In this document: positions 35,930 to 47,126 of the stretch, piece by piece | Position numbering within the stretch: position 1 is the first letter of the stretch | Layout of the letters: every line of letters starts with the position of its first letter | NCBI RefSeq assembly: GCF_000169195.2 | Contig: NC_016023.1 | Span: 3,472,001 to 3,536,000 of the forward strand | Direction: 5' to 3' | Length of the DNA stretch: 64,000 nucleotides | Origin: Heyndrickxia coagulans 36D1 | Lineage (GTDB): Bacteria > Bacillota > Bacilli > Bacillales > Bacillaceae_C | Program-made: the position numbers and the translations under genes | The notes under the pieces: generated by a model | Databases searched by the model: none | What the model saw: the letters and a program-made list of their open reading frames with translations, nothing else | What the model was told of the DNA's origin: nothing

Positions 35930-36055
35930 TGGGCCTTTAGTGGAAGATGGTATCGATACGCTAGTAAAAGGTTGAACAATACAACGATCTCAAACATGTT
36001 TGAAATGTGGTCAAATTGTGGTCAAACACCCGTTAAAAAGATTGAAACCCCTTGA
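35930..36055 (+). pseudogene. Possible phage integrase C-terminal remnant
   Basis: The frame ends ...SKRLNNTTISNMFEMWSNCGQTPVKK and a stop. The M-F-x-x-W-S-N-C-G-Q ending and the DNA string GTGGTCAAATTGTGGTCAAAC resemble the tails of tyrosine integrases of Firmicute phages. There is no start and no catalytic part. A 30-codon ORF just before (35849-35941) has no ribosome site. I place the likely decayed end of a mobile element here, directly at the mutL terminator. Confidence 0.35.
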
Positions 36056-36070
36056 TCATCAAGGGGTTTC
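36044..36070 (-). terminator. Terminator of mutS-mutL
   Basis: GAAACCCCTTGA and TCAAGGGGTTTC pair perfectly around a 3-base loop, 13 bases after the mutL stop. Confidence 0.85.
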
Positions 36071-36082
36071 GCGATCCGGGAG

Positions 36083-37999
36083 TTACATGACCCGTTTAAA
36101 CATTTTTTCGAGTTCGTACACCGAATAATGGATGATGATTGGACGGCCGTGCGGGCATGTAAACGGGTCGGATGCCATTCGGAGCGCATCGAGCAGTGCC
36201 TGGATTTCGTCATTGCGCAAATGCCGGTTCGCCTTGATGGACCCTCTGCAGCTCATCATAATCGCCGCTTTTTCACGCAATTTTTTAATATCGACTTTTT
36301 TTATAGAAAGGACATGCTCGATCATTTCCTCAATGACCTCTTTTTCCTCATTTTTCGGAAACCATGTCGGATGGGAACGGACAATGAAGCTGTTGTGCCC
36401 GAATGGTTCAAGGAAAACGCCGACCTCTTTCAGCGCATCGAGGTTCTCCTGAATTTTAATGGCTTCGTCCGTTGCGTATTCTAAAGTCAGCGGCACAAGC
36501 ATTTCCTGCACTTCTTTTTTCACTTCGCCGACTTTTTCGCGGAAAAATTCATACTTGACCCGCTCCTGGGCGGCGTGCTGATCAATGATATACAAGCCGT
36601 TTTCATTTTGGGCAAAAATATACGTGCCGTGCATCTGGCCGATCGGATACATCGGCGGGATGCGGGATGCCGGCTGCTGTGCCGCGTCCTGCCCTCTTGC
36701 CTCTTCAACATCAAATCCATCGCGCGCCGGTTCATGGATTTCATCTGGAAAAACAGAATCCAGATTTTCCCCTGAAAATGCCGGGAAATCTGCTGCCGGC
36801 TGTTCCACGCTGAGATGGGGTTCTGCATCCGGGCTTTTATCGTGCTGCCCCATTTCCGTTTCCTCCGGCCGGGGCGATGGGTGCGGCGCAACAGGCGCGG
36901 AGAAAGCTTTCGGAGTTTCCGGTTCCGTTTTTCCCGGCAAATGGTCAAGCTGGAACGACACCTGTTCCTGTTTTGGTTTTTCTGCTTGCCGCACCATGCC
37001 GGACGGAATCAATTCCTGCTTTTTGAAAGCAGCTTTAATCGCGCCCGTAATCGCCCGGCACAGCTCCTTTTCTTTGCTGAACCGCACTTCAAGCTTGGCC
37101 GGGTGAACATTCGCATCGACTAAAACCGGATCCATTTTTAGCGACATCAACACAATCGGGTAGCGGCCGATCGGGAGCAGTGTATGATAACCTTCTAATA
37201 TGGCCTTTACAAGCGCATAATTTTTGATAAACCGGCCGTTTACCATCGTGGAAATATAATTGCGTGAAGCCCGCGTAATTTCCGGCAAAGCGATAAACCC
37301 GTTGATTTCAAAATCAAGTGTTTGACTTTGTACCGGAATCATTTTTTTGGCAATGTTCACGCCGTAAATGGCGGCAAGCACCTGACGCACATCGCCGTTC
37401 CCGCTTGTCTGAAGCAGCATCTTTCCGCCGTGGCGGAGGCGGAAAGACACCTCGGGGTGGCTGAGCGCGAGGCGGTTCACCACATCGGTAATATTGCCGA
37501 GCTCGGTATGGATCGACTTCATATATTTTAACCGCGCAGGCGTGTTAAAAAATAAATCGGTGACCGTAATTTCCGTTCCTCTCCGGCTCGGTGCCTGTTC
37601 GCGGGCCACCCATTTCCCGCCTTCAATGACCGCTTTTGTCCCGGGCCCGTTTCCGGTTGAGGTGACGATTTCAACACGGGAAACAGCAGCAATGCTCGGG
37701 AGCGCTTCGCCGCGAAAACCGAGCGAACGAATCCGGAACAGATCATGTTCGTTTTTGATTTTGCTTGTGGCGTGGCGTGAGAAAGCAAGCTCAACATCGT
37801 CAGGCTCGATGCCGGTTCCATTATCAATCATACGGATTTTTTCCATACCGGCTTCCCAGACATCAATTTCGATAACTGTGCTTTCCGCGTCGATGGCATT
37901 TTCAGCCAGTTCCTTCACGACAGATGCCGGCCGTTCGACCACTTCACCGGCTGCAATCCTGTTAGAAAGCAACTCGTCCAGTTGTGCAATTTTTCCCAT
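36083..37999 (-). CDS. mutL: DNA mismatch repair protein MutL
   Basis: This 638-residue protein links MutS mismatch recognition to repair. The N-terminal GHKL ATPase has [50 protein letters not shown] and [22 protein letters not shown] variable Pro/Glu-rich linker spans about 345-450. The C-terminal endonuclease domain has the metal motif [14 protein letters not shown] with [11 protein letters not shown] and CPHGRP, so strand nicking is expected as in B. subtilis. The ATG at 37999 fits homologues; GTG/TTG codons slightly upstream are closer to AGGTGG. It follows mutS immediately. Confidence 0.96.
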   Translation of the reverse strand: MGKIAQLDELLSNRIAAGEVVERPASVVKELAENAIDAESTVIEIDVWEAGMEKIRMIDNGTGIEPDDVELAFSRHATSKIKNEHDLFRIRSLGFRGEALPSIAAVSRVEIVTSTGNGPGTKAVIEGGKWVAREQAPSRRGTEITVTDLFFNTPARLKYMKSIHTELGNITDVVNRLALSHPEVSFRLRHGGKMLLQTSGNGDVRQVLAAIYGVNIAKKMIPVQSQTLDFEINGFIALPEITRASRNYISTMVNGRFIKNYALVKAILEGYHTLLPIGRYPIVLMSLKMDPVLVDANVHPAKLEVRFSKEKELCRAITGAIKAAFKKQELIPSGMVRQAEKPKQEQVSFQLDHLPGKTEPETPKAFSAPVAPHPSPRPEETEMGQHDKSPDAEPHLSVEQPAADFPAFSGENLDSVFPDEIHEPARDGFDVEEARGQDAAQQPASRIPPMYPIGQMHGTYIFAQNENGLYIIDQHAAQERVKYEFFREKVGEVKKEVQEMLVPLTLEYATDEAIKIQENLDALKEVGVFLEPFGHNSFIVRSHPTWFPKNEEKEVIEEMIEHVLSIKKVDIKKLREKAAIMMSCRGSIKANRHLRNDEIQALLDALRMASDPFTCPHGRPIIIHYSVYELEKMFKRVM

Positions 38000-38014
38000 C
38001 GCGGACAACACCAC

Positions 38015-40609
38015 CTATTTTTTTAATTTTTTCTGAATCTCATAGAGTGCATTCATGGCCGCAAGCGGCGTCATCTCAAGCAAATCGAGTTCCCTAATTT
38101 GCTTGAGCACCTTTCTTTCCTTTGCTTCAACCGTTTTCTGACGCGGCGTTTCCGGCTCTTCAAAAAAGGACAGTTGCGCGGGCTCTGTGGCAGCAGCCGC
38201 CTCCGGGGGGTTCATCTGCGTTTCGCCGTTATCCTGGTTTTCAAGCGCATGGAGAATTTTTTCGGCGCGGCAAATCACTTGTTCCGGCAGGCCGGCCAGC
38301 TTTGCCACATGGATCCCGTAACTTTTATCTGCAGGGCCTTCTTTGATTTTATGGAGGAAAACCACTTTGCCGTTTTGCTCCATGGCGCTGACATGGACGT
38401 TTTGCAGCTTACCCAGTTCTGTAGAAAGCGCCGTCAGCTCGTGATAATGGGTAGAAAAAAGCGTTTTGGCCCCGATTTCATCATGGATGTATTCGATCAT
38501 CGCCTGGGCGAGTGCCATCCCGTCATATGTAGACGTTCCGCGCCCGATTTCATCAAATAAAATCAGGCTTCGTTCCGTTGCGTTTGCAATCGCGTTTTTC
38601 GCTTCAAGCATTTCGACCATGAACGTACTCTGGCCGGAAATGAGATCATCGGCTGCGCCAATCCGTGTAAAAATCCGGTCAAAAACCGGCAGCTCCGCCT
38701 CGCGCGCCGGCACAAAGCAGCCAATTTGCGCAAGGATTACCGTCAGCGCAATTTGCCGCATATACGTGCTTTTCCCGGACATGTTCGGCCCGGTAATCAG
38801 CAGAATCTCTCGGTTTTCATCCATCAGGCAGTCGTTTGGCACATAGCTTTGCGAATCGAGTACTTTTTCCACGACCGGATGGCGCCCTTCCGTAATCTTC
38901 AGCACGCCGTCTTCCCGGAATACCGGCTTTGTGTAGTGGCGTTTTTCGCTTACGACGGCAAAGCTTTGCAGCACATCAATCGTGCTGACCGCTTTTGCGA
39001 GGCGCTGCAGCCTGGGAATAAATTCTTTTACATGTGCCCGGATTTCCGTAAACAGCTCGTATTCCAGATCGATCATTCTTTCTTCCGCCTGTAAAATAAG
39101 CGCTTCTTTTTCTTTCAATTCCGGTGTGATGAACCGCTCGGCGTTCGCCAACGTCTGTTTCCGTTCATAGCGGCCTTCTTCGAGCAGGTGGAGGTTCGCC
39201 TTCGTCACTTCAATATAGTAGCCGAACACGCGGTTGTATCCGACTTTCAGCGACTTGATTCCGGTCCGCTCGCGCTCGTCGCGTTCGAGGCTTGCAATCC
39301 ACTGCTTGCCGTTTTTGCTCGCGTCGCGGTAGCGGTCCAGCTCTTCGTTATAGCCGTCGCGGATCATCCCGCCTTCCTTCACGGAAACCGGGGGATTGTC
39401 CTCAATCGCGCGTTCGAGCAAATCTGTCAGTTCTTCACACGGGTCAAGAAGCGCCGCCAATTTTTTGCTTTCCGGGCTTTCCAAGCTTTCCATGACCGCC
39501 CGGATACCCGGAATTTGCTGTAGCGAGCATTTCAGCTGGATGAGGTCACGTGCATTCACATTGCCAAATGCCACCCGGCCGGCAAGCCTTTCCAGGTCGT
39601 ATACTTCCTTCAGGCGCTCGCGGATATCCTCCCGCTCAAAGTAATGGTTTAAAAAGGTTTCCACCATTTGAAGCCGTGCTTCTATTTTTTCCTGCTTAAG
39701 CAGCGGCCGGCCGATCCACTGTTTTAAAAGCCTGCCGCCCATGGCTGTCATCGTTTCATCGAGCAGCCATAAAAGCGATCCTTTTTTGCCTTGCCCGCGG
39801 ATCGTCTCAGTCAGTTCGAGATTACGCTTGGAGTAATAATCAATATTTAAAAACCGGCGGACTTCATACATTTCAACCGGCTGCAGATGATCGAGGCTCC
39901 TTTTCTGCGTGCGGAATAAATAGTTTAACAGTCTTGCTGCAGCCAGCCGCAAAAGCTCCGGTTCCAACTGGGGCAGAAGCCTTTCAAAGCCTTCCTTTAC
40001 AGCCGTATCCGTTTCAAACGAAATGGTGATATTTCCTGTATTTTTCATTAGCCGCGCGTATTCATCCGGAAATTCCGGATCTACCACAGCTTCTTTTGCG
40101 CCGATCGACGCCAGTTCGTTCAGTACTTCTTCAAACGGGCCTTCCAAAAGACAAGCCCTGCCCTCCCCTGTTGACAAATCTATATAGGCAATCGCGAAAT
40201 TCCCGTCCGCCGGGGATGCAACAGACGCAATATAGTGGTTTTCTTTTTCCGCGAGCGATTTGCCCTCCATCAAGGTGCCAGGGGTAATCAGCTGGATGAC
40301 TTCCCGCTTGACAACACCCTTTGCCAGTTTCGGGTCTTCCATCTGTTCACATATCGCCACTTTATAGCCTTTATCAATCAGCTGTTCAATATAAGTGCTG
40401 GCGGAATGGTACGGTACCCCGCACATCGGGATTTTCTCGTCGCCGCCGCCGTCCCTGCTCGTTAATGTAATTTCCAGTTCCTGGGACGCTTTAATGGCAT
40501 CTTCGAAGAACATTTCATAAAAATCGCCGAGACGGAAAAATAAAAAGGCATCCTGATATTCCGCCTTCACTTGCAAATATTGCTGGATCATTGGGGTATA
40601 CGCAGCCAT
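38015..40609 (-). CDS. mutS: DNA mismatch repair protein MutS
   Basis: This 864-residue ATPase recognises mismatches. The mismatch-binding FYEMF motif lies near residue 38 ([15 protein letters not shown]). The clamp and lever domains follow, then Walker [15 protein letters not shown] at about 610, [11 protein letters not shown] as Walker B, and [10 protein letters not shown]. The C-terminal end is a short dimer region ([25 protein letters not shown]). The ATG at 40609 gives the start [11 protein letters not shown] seen in homologues. It forms an operon with mutL. Confidence 0.97.
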   Translation of the reverse strand: MAAYTPMIQQYLQVKAEYQDAFLFFRLGDFYEMFFEDAIKASQELEITLTSRDGGGDEKIPMCGVPYHSASTYIEQLIDKGYKVAICEQMEDPKLAKGVVKREVIQLITPGTLMEGKSLAEKENHYIASVASPADGNFAIAYIDLSTGEGRACLLEGPFEEVLNELASIGAKEAVVDPEFPDEYARLMKNTGNITISFETDTAVKEGFERLLPQLEPELLRLAAARLLNYLFRTQKRSLDHLQPVEMYEVRRFLNIDYYSKRNLELTETIRGQGKKGSLLWLLDETMTAMGGRLLKQWIGRPLLKQEKIEARLQMVETFLNHYFEREDIRERLKEVYDLERLAGRVAFGNVNARDLIQLKCSLQQIPGIRAVMESLESPESKKLAALLDPCEELTDLLERAIEDNPPVSVKEGGMIRDGYNEELDRYRDASKNGKQWIASLERDERERTGIKSLKVGYNRVFGYYIEVTKANLHLLEEGRYERKQTLANAERFITPELKEKEALILQAEERMIDLEYELFTEIRAHVKEFIPRLQRLAKAVSTIDVLQSFAVVSEKRHYTKPVFREDGVLKITEGRHPVVEKVLDSQSYVPNDCLMDENREILLITGPNMSGKSTYMRQIALTVILAQIGCFVPAREAELPVFDRIFTRIGAADDLISGQSTFMVEMLEAKNAIANATERSLILFDEIGRGTSTYDGMALAQAMIEYIHDEIGAKTLFSTHYHELTALSTELGKLQNVHVSAMEQNGKVVFLHKIKEGPADKSYGIHVAKLAGLPEQVICRAEKILHALENQDNGETQMNPPEAAAATEPAQLSFFEEPETPRQKTVEAKERKVLKQIRELDLLEMTPLAAMNALYEIQKKLKK

Positions 40610-40657
40610 TCTTACCAAATTCCTTTCCTGCTTTTCAATCATTCTTCAATCCTGTTT

Positions 40658-40666
40658 ATTATAACA
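40658..40666 (-). promoter_or_regulatory. Extended -10 promoter of mutS-mutL
   Basis: TGTTATAAT on the minus strand. A perfect 14-bp palindrome, ATGAAGGCCTTCAT (40674-40687), sits where a -35 would be. Confidence 0.5.
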
Positions 40667-40867
40667 TATTTGCATGAAGGCCTTCATAAATTGAAATACG
40701 GATCATTTTACAAAGCCGGGCCTTGTCTGTTGATTTTCAATGTCTCCTCCAGGGATGCCAGGTTTTTTCTGCCTGTGTCAAAACCCATTACAGGATTTCG
40801 CGTGCATTCTAAGCATGCGTTTTGGTGGGGCAAATGGCCGCGCTTTTACCGCCGGATGCCCAGAAAA

Positions 40868-40895
40868 AAACTAGGAGTGCATGTCTCCTAGTTTG
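40868..40895 (-). terminator. Terminator of cotE
   Basis: AACTAGGAG and CTCCTAGTT pair around TGCATGT just after the stop; the minus strand then runs into T. Confidence 0.85.
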
Positions 40896-40901
40896 TGGCT
40901 T

Positions 40902-41441
40902 CTATTCTTCTTCACTTCCCACTAAAAAGTCAGGGTTTAATTCTTCAAACTCGTCGCTGCTTTCTTCTTCCCATTCATCGTCATCGCTGCATCCTTCAGG
41001 CGAGATGGCAACACAAACCTTTGTTTCTCCGATGACTTCCACGAGAAACTCTCTTTCAACACTGACAATGATTTTATTGCCGTTTGGCGAAATGACCGCT
41101 TCAATGCAATTCGGCTGCTGCAGGACGCTTGCGATGACTTCTTTGTCGTCCAGGCAATCCGGATCCCTGTAATGCAATTTAACGGTATCGGTATACTCGA
41201 CTTTTTCCGTCATGACCGATGTCTTCGTATTGTCATTATGGGAATACCAGATGTTCACATCATAAGAGCCGCGGATTTTAACTTCTTTATCTATTTTCCT
41301 GGCTTCGTACTTATGGTTGATAATCCAGCAGCCTAAAATGCTCGAAGGATGCTGCGGCGGGCAAATCGTATGATTGGACTGCGTAAATTTGCGCCCTTTC
41401 GCAACGACTGCTTTTGTAATGATTTCTCTATATTCTGCCAT
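40902..41441 (-). CDS. cotE: Outer spore coat morphogenetic protein CotE
   Basis: This 179-residue protein organises the outer coat of the spore from the mother cell. Typical parts are [50 protein letters not shown] and [17 protein letters not shown]. The very acidic tail ([16 protein letters not shown]) also matches. It lies between mutS and ricA as in B. subtilis and has its own terminator. Confidence 0.97.
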   Translation of the reverse strand: MAEYREIITKAVVAKGRKFTQSNHTICPPQHPSSILGCWIINHKYEARKIDKEVKIRGSYDVNIWYSHNDNTKTSVMTEKVEYTDTVKLHYRDPDCLDDKEVIASVLQQPNCIEAVISPNGNKIIVSVEREFLVEVIGETKVCVAISPEGCSDDDEWEEESSDEFEELNPDFLVGSEEE

Positions 41442-41595
41442 TCGAGCGAACCCTCCTCATCTATTTTCAATTCATCCTATGCTTTTACCCAGGCCGGTGT
41501 GCCAATTCTTTTTCTCGCCACCTCCGGGTAATCCTAACATATGCCGCGACAATAGGAGGGTGCCCGTACAATGGATTTGCCTTGTGCTGCGCACC

Positions 41596-41635
41596 AAAAA
41601 AACGGTGTGCACAGATGCACACCGTTTTTTTCAGT
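41596..41635 (-). terminator. Terminator of miaB-ricA
   Basis: AAAAACGGTGTGC and GCACACCGTTTTTTT form a strong stem, overlapping the last bases of ricA. Confidence 0.9.
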
Positions 41636-42062
41636 GGAGGGTGCCGGAAGAATATTTCACCTGGGATCCGGTTTGGCCTTTTAAAAGATCGCCGCCGGTC
41701 GATTTGATGATTTCATCCGTGACCGTATTGGAAATGGTATTTGTGACAATCTGGAGCAGGTCGTTTACGTCCACCTGTGACTGCTTGAATTCCTGAACGA
41801 CCGGGATGCCGTCCAGTTCTTCCTCCAGTTTATCTATTTTGGCTTCTACTTGTTTTAATGCTTCTTTTTTTCCATAATGCTGCAAGTTGACAGCCTGCTT
41901 TTGCAAAGCTTTAATATTGGCAATTAAATTGCGGACTCTCTCATTTTCATTGATTTGCGCTTCCGCCCGCTTAAAAAAATCGACCTCTTCCGTTTCCGCA
42001 ATCATTTTCGCAAGTTCGGCAGCTTTTGCGACGATATCATCTTTTGTAAACTTCTGCATCAC
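41631..42062 (-). CDS. ricA: RicA/YmcA, subunit of the RicAFT (Y-complex)
   Basis: This 143-residue helical protein of the YlbF/YmcA family matches B. subtilis YmcA over its length ([47 protein letters not shown]). RicA, RicF (YlbF) and RicT (YaaT) form a complex that helps RNase Y mature operon mRNAs and affects biofilm, competence and sporulation. B. subtilis YmcA has a cysteine near its C-terminus tied to Fe-S clusters of the complex; this protein has no cysteine and ends SSGTLH. It overlaps miaB by 4 bases. Rny lies at 55 kb in the same block. Confidence 0.93.
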   Translation of the reverse strand: MMQKFTKDDIVAKAAELAKMIAETEEVDFFKRAEAQINENERVRNLIANIKALQKQAVNLQHYGKKEALKQVEAKIDKLEEELDGIPVVQEFKQSQVDVNDLLQIVTNTISNTVTDEIIKSTGGDLLKGQTGSQVKYSSGTLH

Positions 42063-43606
42063 GCTTCCACCCCGGCCGGATCAGGCACGGCCACCATTTC
42101 CCCGTCCAGTGACCATGTTTTCGCCTTCGTAATTTTTACCTGCACAAGTTTTCCAATTGCTGATTTCGGCCCCTTGAAGTTGACGAGTTTGTTTTTGCGT
42201 GTGTAACCGGCTAAAATTTCCGGATTGTTTTTGCTTTCGCCTTCTACAAGCACTTCCACAACCTGGCCTTCGTATTTTTCCATGGCCGCTTTTGAATAGG
42301 CATTGACGAGTTCATTCAGGCGCTGCAGCCTTTCCTTTTTCACTTCCATCGGGATATTATCTTTCATTCTGGCTGCCGGCGTGCCTTCGCGCGGAGAATA
42401 AATAAACGTATAGGCCGTTTCGAACCCGACTTCTTTATACAGGGACAAGGTTTCTTCAAACTGCTCTTCGGTTTCGTTCGGGAAACCGACAATAATATCG
42501 GTGGACAGCGCTACATCCGGAATCGCGGCTTTGATTTTTCTGACGAGTTCCAAATATTGTTCCCGCGTATATTTGCGGCCCATAATTTTTAAAATTTCGC
42601 TTGAACCGGACTGGACCGGAAGATGAATATGTTCGACAAGGTTTCCTTTTTTCGCCAGCACTTCGATCAGGCGGTCGTCGAAATCGCGTGGATGGCTCGT
42701 GGTAAAGCGGATGCGCGGGATGTTGATTTTGCGCAGATCATCCATCAAATCGCCAAGGCCGTATTCAAGGTCATCAAAATCTTTTCCGTAGGCATTGACG
42801 TTCTGGCCGAGCAGCGTGATTTCCTTGTAGCCTTTGGCGGCCAGTTCACGCACTTCCTGGATGATGTCTTCCGGACGCCTTGACCGCTCTTTTCCACGCG
42901 TATACGGCACGATACAGTACGTGCAGAACTTATCGCATCCGTACATGATGTTTACCCATGCCTTGATGTTGCCTTTGCGTACTTTCGGCAGGCTTTCGAT
43001 CACGTCGCCTTCTTTGGACCATACTTCCACAACCATTGCCTTGGACATATACGCTTCTTTTAAAATATGCGGCAGGCGGTGAATGTTGTGGGTGCCGAAA
43101 ACCATATCGACATGCGGGTGTTTTTGCAAAATTTTATTGACGACGGATTCTTCCTGCGACATACAGCCGCAAACCCCGATCAGCATGTCCGGTTTTTCCG
43201 TTTTCAACGGTTTCAGGTGGCCGATTTCGCCAAACACTTTATTTTCGGCATTTTCACGGATGGCGCATGTATTTAGCAGAACCACATCCGCATCTTCCAC
43301 CGTTTCGGTTGGCGTGTAGCCAAGCTGCATAAAAATGCCGGCCATCACTTCCGTGTCATGTTCGTTCATTTGGCAGCCGTAAGTCCGGATGTAAAATTTC
43401 AATCCGTCGCCCATGCCTTTTAAGTCTTCATCGATTTCGAAGTCTTTAAAATACTGGACTGGTTTCCGGCTCCGTTTTCTTGCTTCTTTTAAATTCGGCG
43501 GAATATAAACCGATTGGAAATATTTGCTGTAGTCCTTTTCGGATTTTTTGTCCGCAGGCTCTACAGGGTTCACTTGCTGCTGTTCCAAACGTTGTTTCTC
43601 GTTCAT
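42059..43606 (-). CDS. miaB: tRNA-2-methylthio-N6-dimethylallyladenosine synthase MiaB
   Basis: This 515-residue radical SAM methylthiotransferase adds the 2-methylthio group to i6A37. The N-terminal UPF0004 domain has its three cluster cysteines in [17 protein letters not shown] and GCMSQEE. The radical SAM motif is [21 protein letters not shown], and a TRAM domain ends the protein. An N-terminal extension of about 60 charged residues is usual in Bacilli. Its substrate comes from MiaA (32.7 kb). It is coupled to ricA by an ATGA overlap. Confidence 0.96.
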   Translation of the reverse strand: MNEKQRLEQQQVNPVEPADKKSEKDYSKYFQSVYIPPNLKEARKRSRKPVQYFKDFEIDEDLKGMGDGLKFYIRTYGCQMNEHDTEVMAGIFMQLGYTPTETVEDADVVLLNTCAIRENAENKVFGEIGHLKPLKTEKPDMLIGVCGCMSQEESVVNKILQKHPHVDMVFGTHNIHRLPHILKEAYMSKAMVVEVWSKEGDVIESLPKVRKGNIKAWVNIMYGCDKFCTYCIVPYTRGKERSRRPEDIIQEVRELAAKGYKEITLLGQNVNAYGKDFDDLEYGLGDLMDDLRKINIPRIRFTTSHPRDFDDRLIEVLAKKGNLVEHIHLPVQSGSSEILKIMGRKYTREQYLELVRKIKAAIPDVALSTDIIVGFPNETEEQFEETLSLYKEVGFETAYTFIYSPREGTPAARMKDNIPMEVKKERLQRLNELVNAYSKAAMEKYEGQVVEVLVEGESKNNPEILAGYTRKNKLVNFKGPKSAIGKLVQVKITKAKTWSLDGEMVAVPDPAGVEA

Positions 43607-43887
43607 GGCAATCCCCTTTCTGTTTGCACCATGCCGCGCTCAATTTGCGGCAACCATATAAAAATCATGCGTATAACCAGTATAAATGGTTTTTTCTCCT
43701 ATTACAACAAACCCCCGTTCCCGGTATGTGTCAAGTTTTTCACGATTCCCGGAACATCCGGACTTCAAAAGCCGTTTGTTTAACCATTTAACGCGGATTC
43801 ATTCGCGGTTTGTGCCGGTGTCACATTGGCAAAACACCGGGCTGTGCGCTTTACCGGGAAAAAAGAAGCCGTTACCTTCGTGCCCGG

Positions 43888-43928
43888 CGCAAAAAGCCCC
43901 TTCCTGTTTCAGGCAGAGGCTTTTTGCG
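43888..43928 (-). terminator. Terminator of the aldehyde dehydrogenase-aminotransferase operon
   Basis: CGCAAAAAGCC and GGCTTTTTGCG arms lie about 20 bases after the aminotransferase stop. The rest of the 43607-43887 gap is miaB leader without another gene. Confidence 0.8.
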
Positions 43929-43948
43929 TTTCTCTTCCGTTTTACATT

Positions 43949-45322
<1,374 letters not shown>

Positions 45323-45335
45323 TTATGATCTCTCC

Positions 45336-46835
45336 TTATTTTTCATGTGAAAACCAGCCGGTTGGTTCCACTTGTAAATTGATGTTGATTTGTTTGATTT
45401 CCTGAAATTCTTCGAGCCCGAATGTACCGAGGCTGCGCCCGATTCCGCTTTGCTTATAGCCGCCCCACGGCGCTTCGTTATAAGTAGGATGATAGGAATT
45501 GATCCACGTAATGCCGGACCGGATCTTTTTAATGACCCTTAACGCCTTGGCCCCGTCATTGGAGAAAACCGCACCGGCCAGCCCGTATACCGTGTCATTG
45601 GCCAATTTTACAGCTTCCGCCTCATCCTTGAATTTTTGAATAACAACGACAGGGCCGAAAATTTCCTCCTGGACAATCCGCATGTTTTGTTTAACATCCA
45701 CAAACACGGCCGGCCCGACAAAATACCCTTTATCCAGCCCGTTTTCCAATAGGCGGTTGCCGCCAAGCGCTAAGGTGGCGCCTTCCTGCTTGCCGATTTC
45801 AATATAAGAAAGCACTTTTTTCATATGTTCTTCGCTGACAAGCGGGCCCATTTCCGTATCCGGATCATCCCCCGGCCCGACTTTAATTTTGGCGGCTCTT
45901 TCCACAAAATGGGAGACAAATCTTTCGTACAAGCTTTCTTCAACAAGGATTCTCGAGCCGGCGGAACATACCTGGCCGGCCCCGCTGAAAATGCCGTACA
46001 AGGCGTAATCAACGGCCGTTTCAAAATCTGCATCGGCAAAAATAATATTCGGAGATTTCCCGCCGAGTTCAAGGGAAACTTTTTTCAACGTATCGGCCGC
46101 CTGCCGCATCAGATGTTTCCCGGTTTTCGTGCCGCCGGTAAAGGAAATCATATCCACTTCCGGATGGGTGACGATCTCCTCGCCTACTACCGGCCCCGCG
46201 CCCATGACCATATTGGCGACACCTTTCGGCAAGCCGATTTCTTCAAAGATTTCAAAGAGCTTCATGGCTGTCACCGGCGTCACCTCGGACGGTTTAAAAA
46301 CGATCGTATTTCCGGCTGCCAGTGCCGGCGCGATTTTCCAGACGCTCATTAAAAGCGGATAATTCCATGGCACGATAAGGCCGCATACCCCGACGGGTTC
46401 CCGGACAACCATTGCCTGCATCGGATCTGCGACATGGTAGGTAAACCCGTCAGGCTTCGTAATTAAGCCGGCGTAGTAACGGAAACAGGCAGCCGCATCG
46501 GCAATATCATAGCTTGCTTCTCTTAACGGTTTCCCGTTGTCCAACGTTTCAAGCCTGGTTAAAGCCTTCGCGTTTTCGTCGATTTTATCGGCAACTTGAA
46601 ATAAATACGCTGCCCTTTCCTGTGCAGGAATGCCGGACCATATCCCCGATTCAAAAGCTTTTCGAGCTGCATCCACTGCTTCATGGGCATCACGGGTGGT
46701 GCCTTCCGGGGCAATGGCGATGGTTTCACCGTTCGCAGGATTTTTTATGGCACGCGTTTCCCGGTTATCTGCATCGATCCATTCGCCGTTAATATACATT
46801 TTCAGGTTGATGACGGATTGTTGTACCCCGACCAT
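45336..46835 (-). CDS. Aldehyde dehydrogenase, probably 4-aminobutanal to GABA
   Basis: This 499-residue NAD(P)-dependent enzyme of the betaine/aminobutyraldehyde dehydrogenase branch has the general base Glu256 in SLELGGKSPN and nucleophile Cys290 in GAGQVCSAGSR. The coenzyme motif FTGGTKTGKHL and IVPWNYPLLM are present. In this operon its substrate should be the 4-aminobutanal made by the PatA-like enzyme; that is inference from context, since the family also oxidises betaine aldehyde. It is the first gene of the operon behind a -24/-12 promoter. AAGGAGGATG precedes the start. Confidence 0.9.
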   Translation of the reverse strand: MVGVQQSVINLKMYINGEWIDADNRETRAIKNPANGETIAIAPEGTTRDAHEAVDAARKAFESGIWSGIPAQERAAYLFQVADKIDENAKALTRLETLDNGKPLREASYDIADAAACFRYYAGLITKPDGFTYHVADPMQAMVVREPVGVCGLIVPWNYPLLMSVWKIAPALAAGNTIVFKPSEVTPVTAMKLFEIFEEIGLPKGVANMVMGAGPVVGEEIVTHPEVDMISFTGGTKTGKHLMRQAADTLKKVSLELGGKSPNIIFADADFETAVDYALYGIFSGAGQVCSAGSRILVEESLYERFVSHFVERAAKIKVGPGDDPDTEMGPLVSEEHMKKVLSYIEIGKQEGATLALGGNRLLENGLDKGYFVGPAVFVDVKQNMRIVQEEIFGPVVVIQKFKDEAEAVKLANDTVYGLAGAVFSNDGAKALRVIKKIRSGITWINSYHPTYNEAPWGGYKQSGIGRSLGTFGLEEFQEIKQININLQVEPTGWFSHEK

Positions 46836-46870
46836 TTTTCATCCTCCTTTATTCTCTTCGACGAATAATC

Positions 46871-46887
46871 TTGCAAGAAGGGTGCCA
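46871..46887 (-). promoter_or_regulatory. Sigma-54 (SigL) promoter of the dehydrogenase-aminotransferase operon
   Basis: The minus strand reads TGGCAC, CCTTC, TTGCAA, a perfect -24/-12 consensus (TGGCAC-N5-TTGCW). It lies 36-52 bases before the dehydrogenase ATG. Confidence 0.9.
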
Positions 46888-46925
46888 ATTAATTTTCAGC
46901 CTGATTTATGCGGTTTCGCACGCAC

Positions 46926-46951
46926 AGCATTATGCAGTTTTGCATAATGCT
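46926..46951. promoter_or_regulatory. Upstream activator palindrome for the SigL promoter
   Basis: AGCATTATGCA and TGCATAATGCT are 11-bp perfect arms around GTTT, centred about 78 bases upstream of the expected start. The core TTATGCA-N4-TGCATAA recurs upstream of the permease gene. Confidence 0.75.
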
Positions 46952-47041
46952 ATTTTTTTCTGCATGGAAACGGAGCGGGGAAAGTAAAAAAGAAAACCGG
47001 CGCGTTTACACCGGGAGGCACTGAAACAAGTTGCAGGCTGC

Positions 47042-47087
47042 AAAAAAACGGCGGGACACTGTGAATGGTAGCGTCCCGCCGTTTTTT
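47042..47087 (-). terminator. Terminator of the sigma-54 activator gene
   Basis: AAAACGGCGGGAC...GTCCCGCCGTTTTTT, a strong stem, isolates the regulator from the SigL operon below it. Confidence 0.9.
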
Positions 47088-47126
47088 AGGCTTTGTTTGC
47101 GGCAGCAGGGGTTTTTAGAAGAAGCT

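Noticed and set aside
35849-35941. 30-codon ORF before the integrase-like tail
   Set aside because: No ribosome site, no similarity that I recognise, and it ends without a partner; listed only under the possible remnant.
46921-46960. Reading the TGCATAATGC palindrome as a terminator
   Set aside because: There is a T-run after it on the plus strand, but no plus-strand gene ends there, and the same motif recurs upstream of another SigL promoter.
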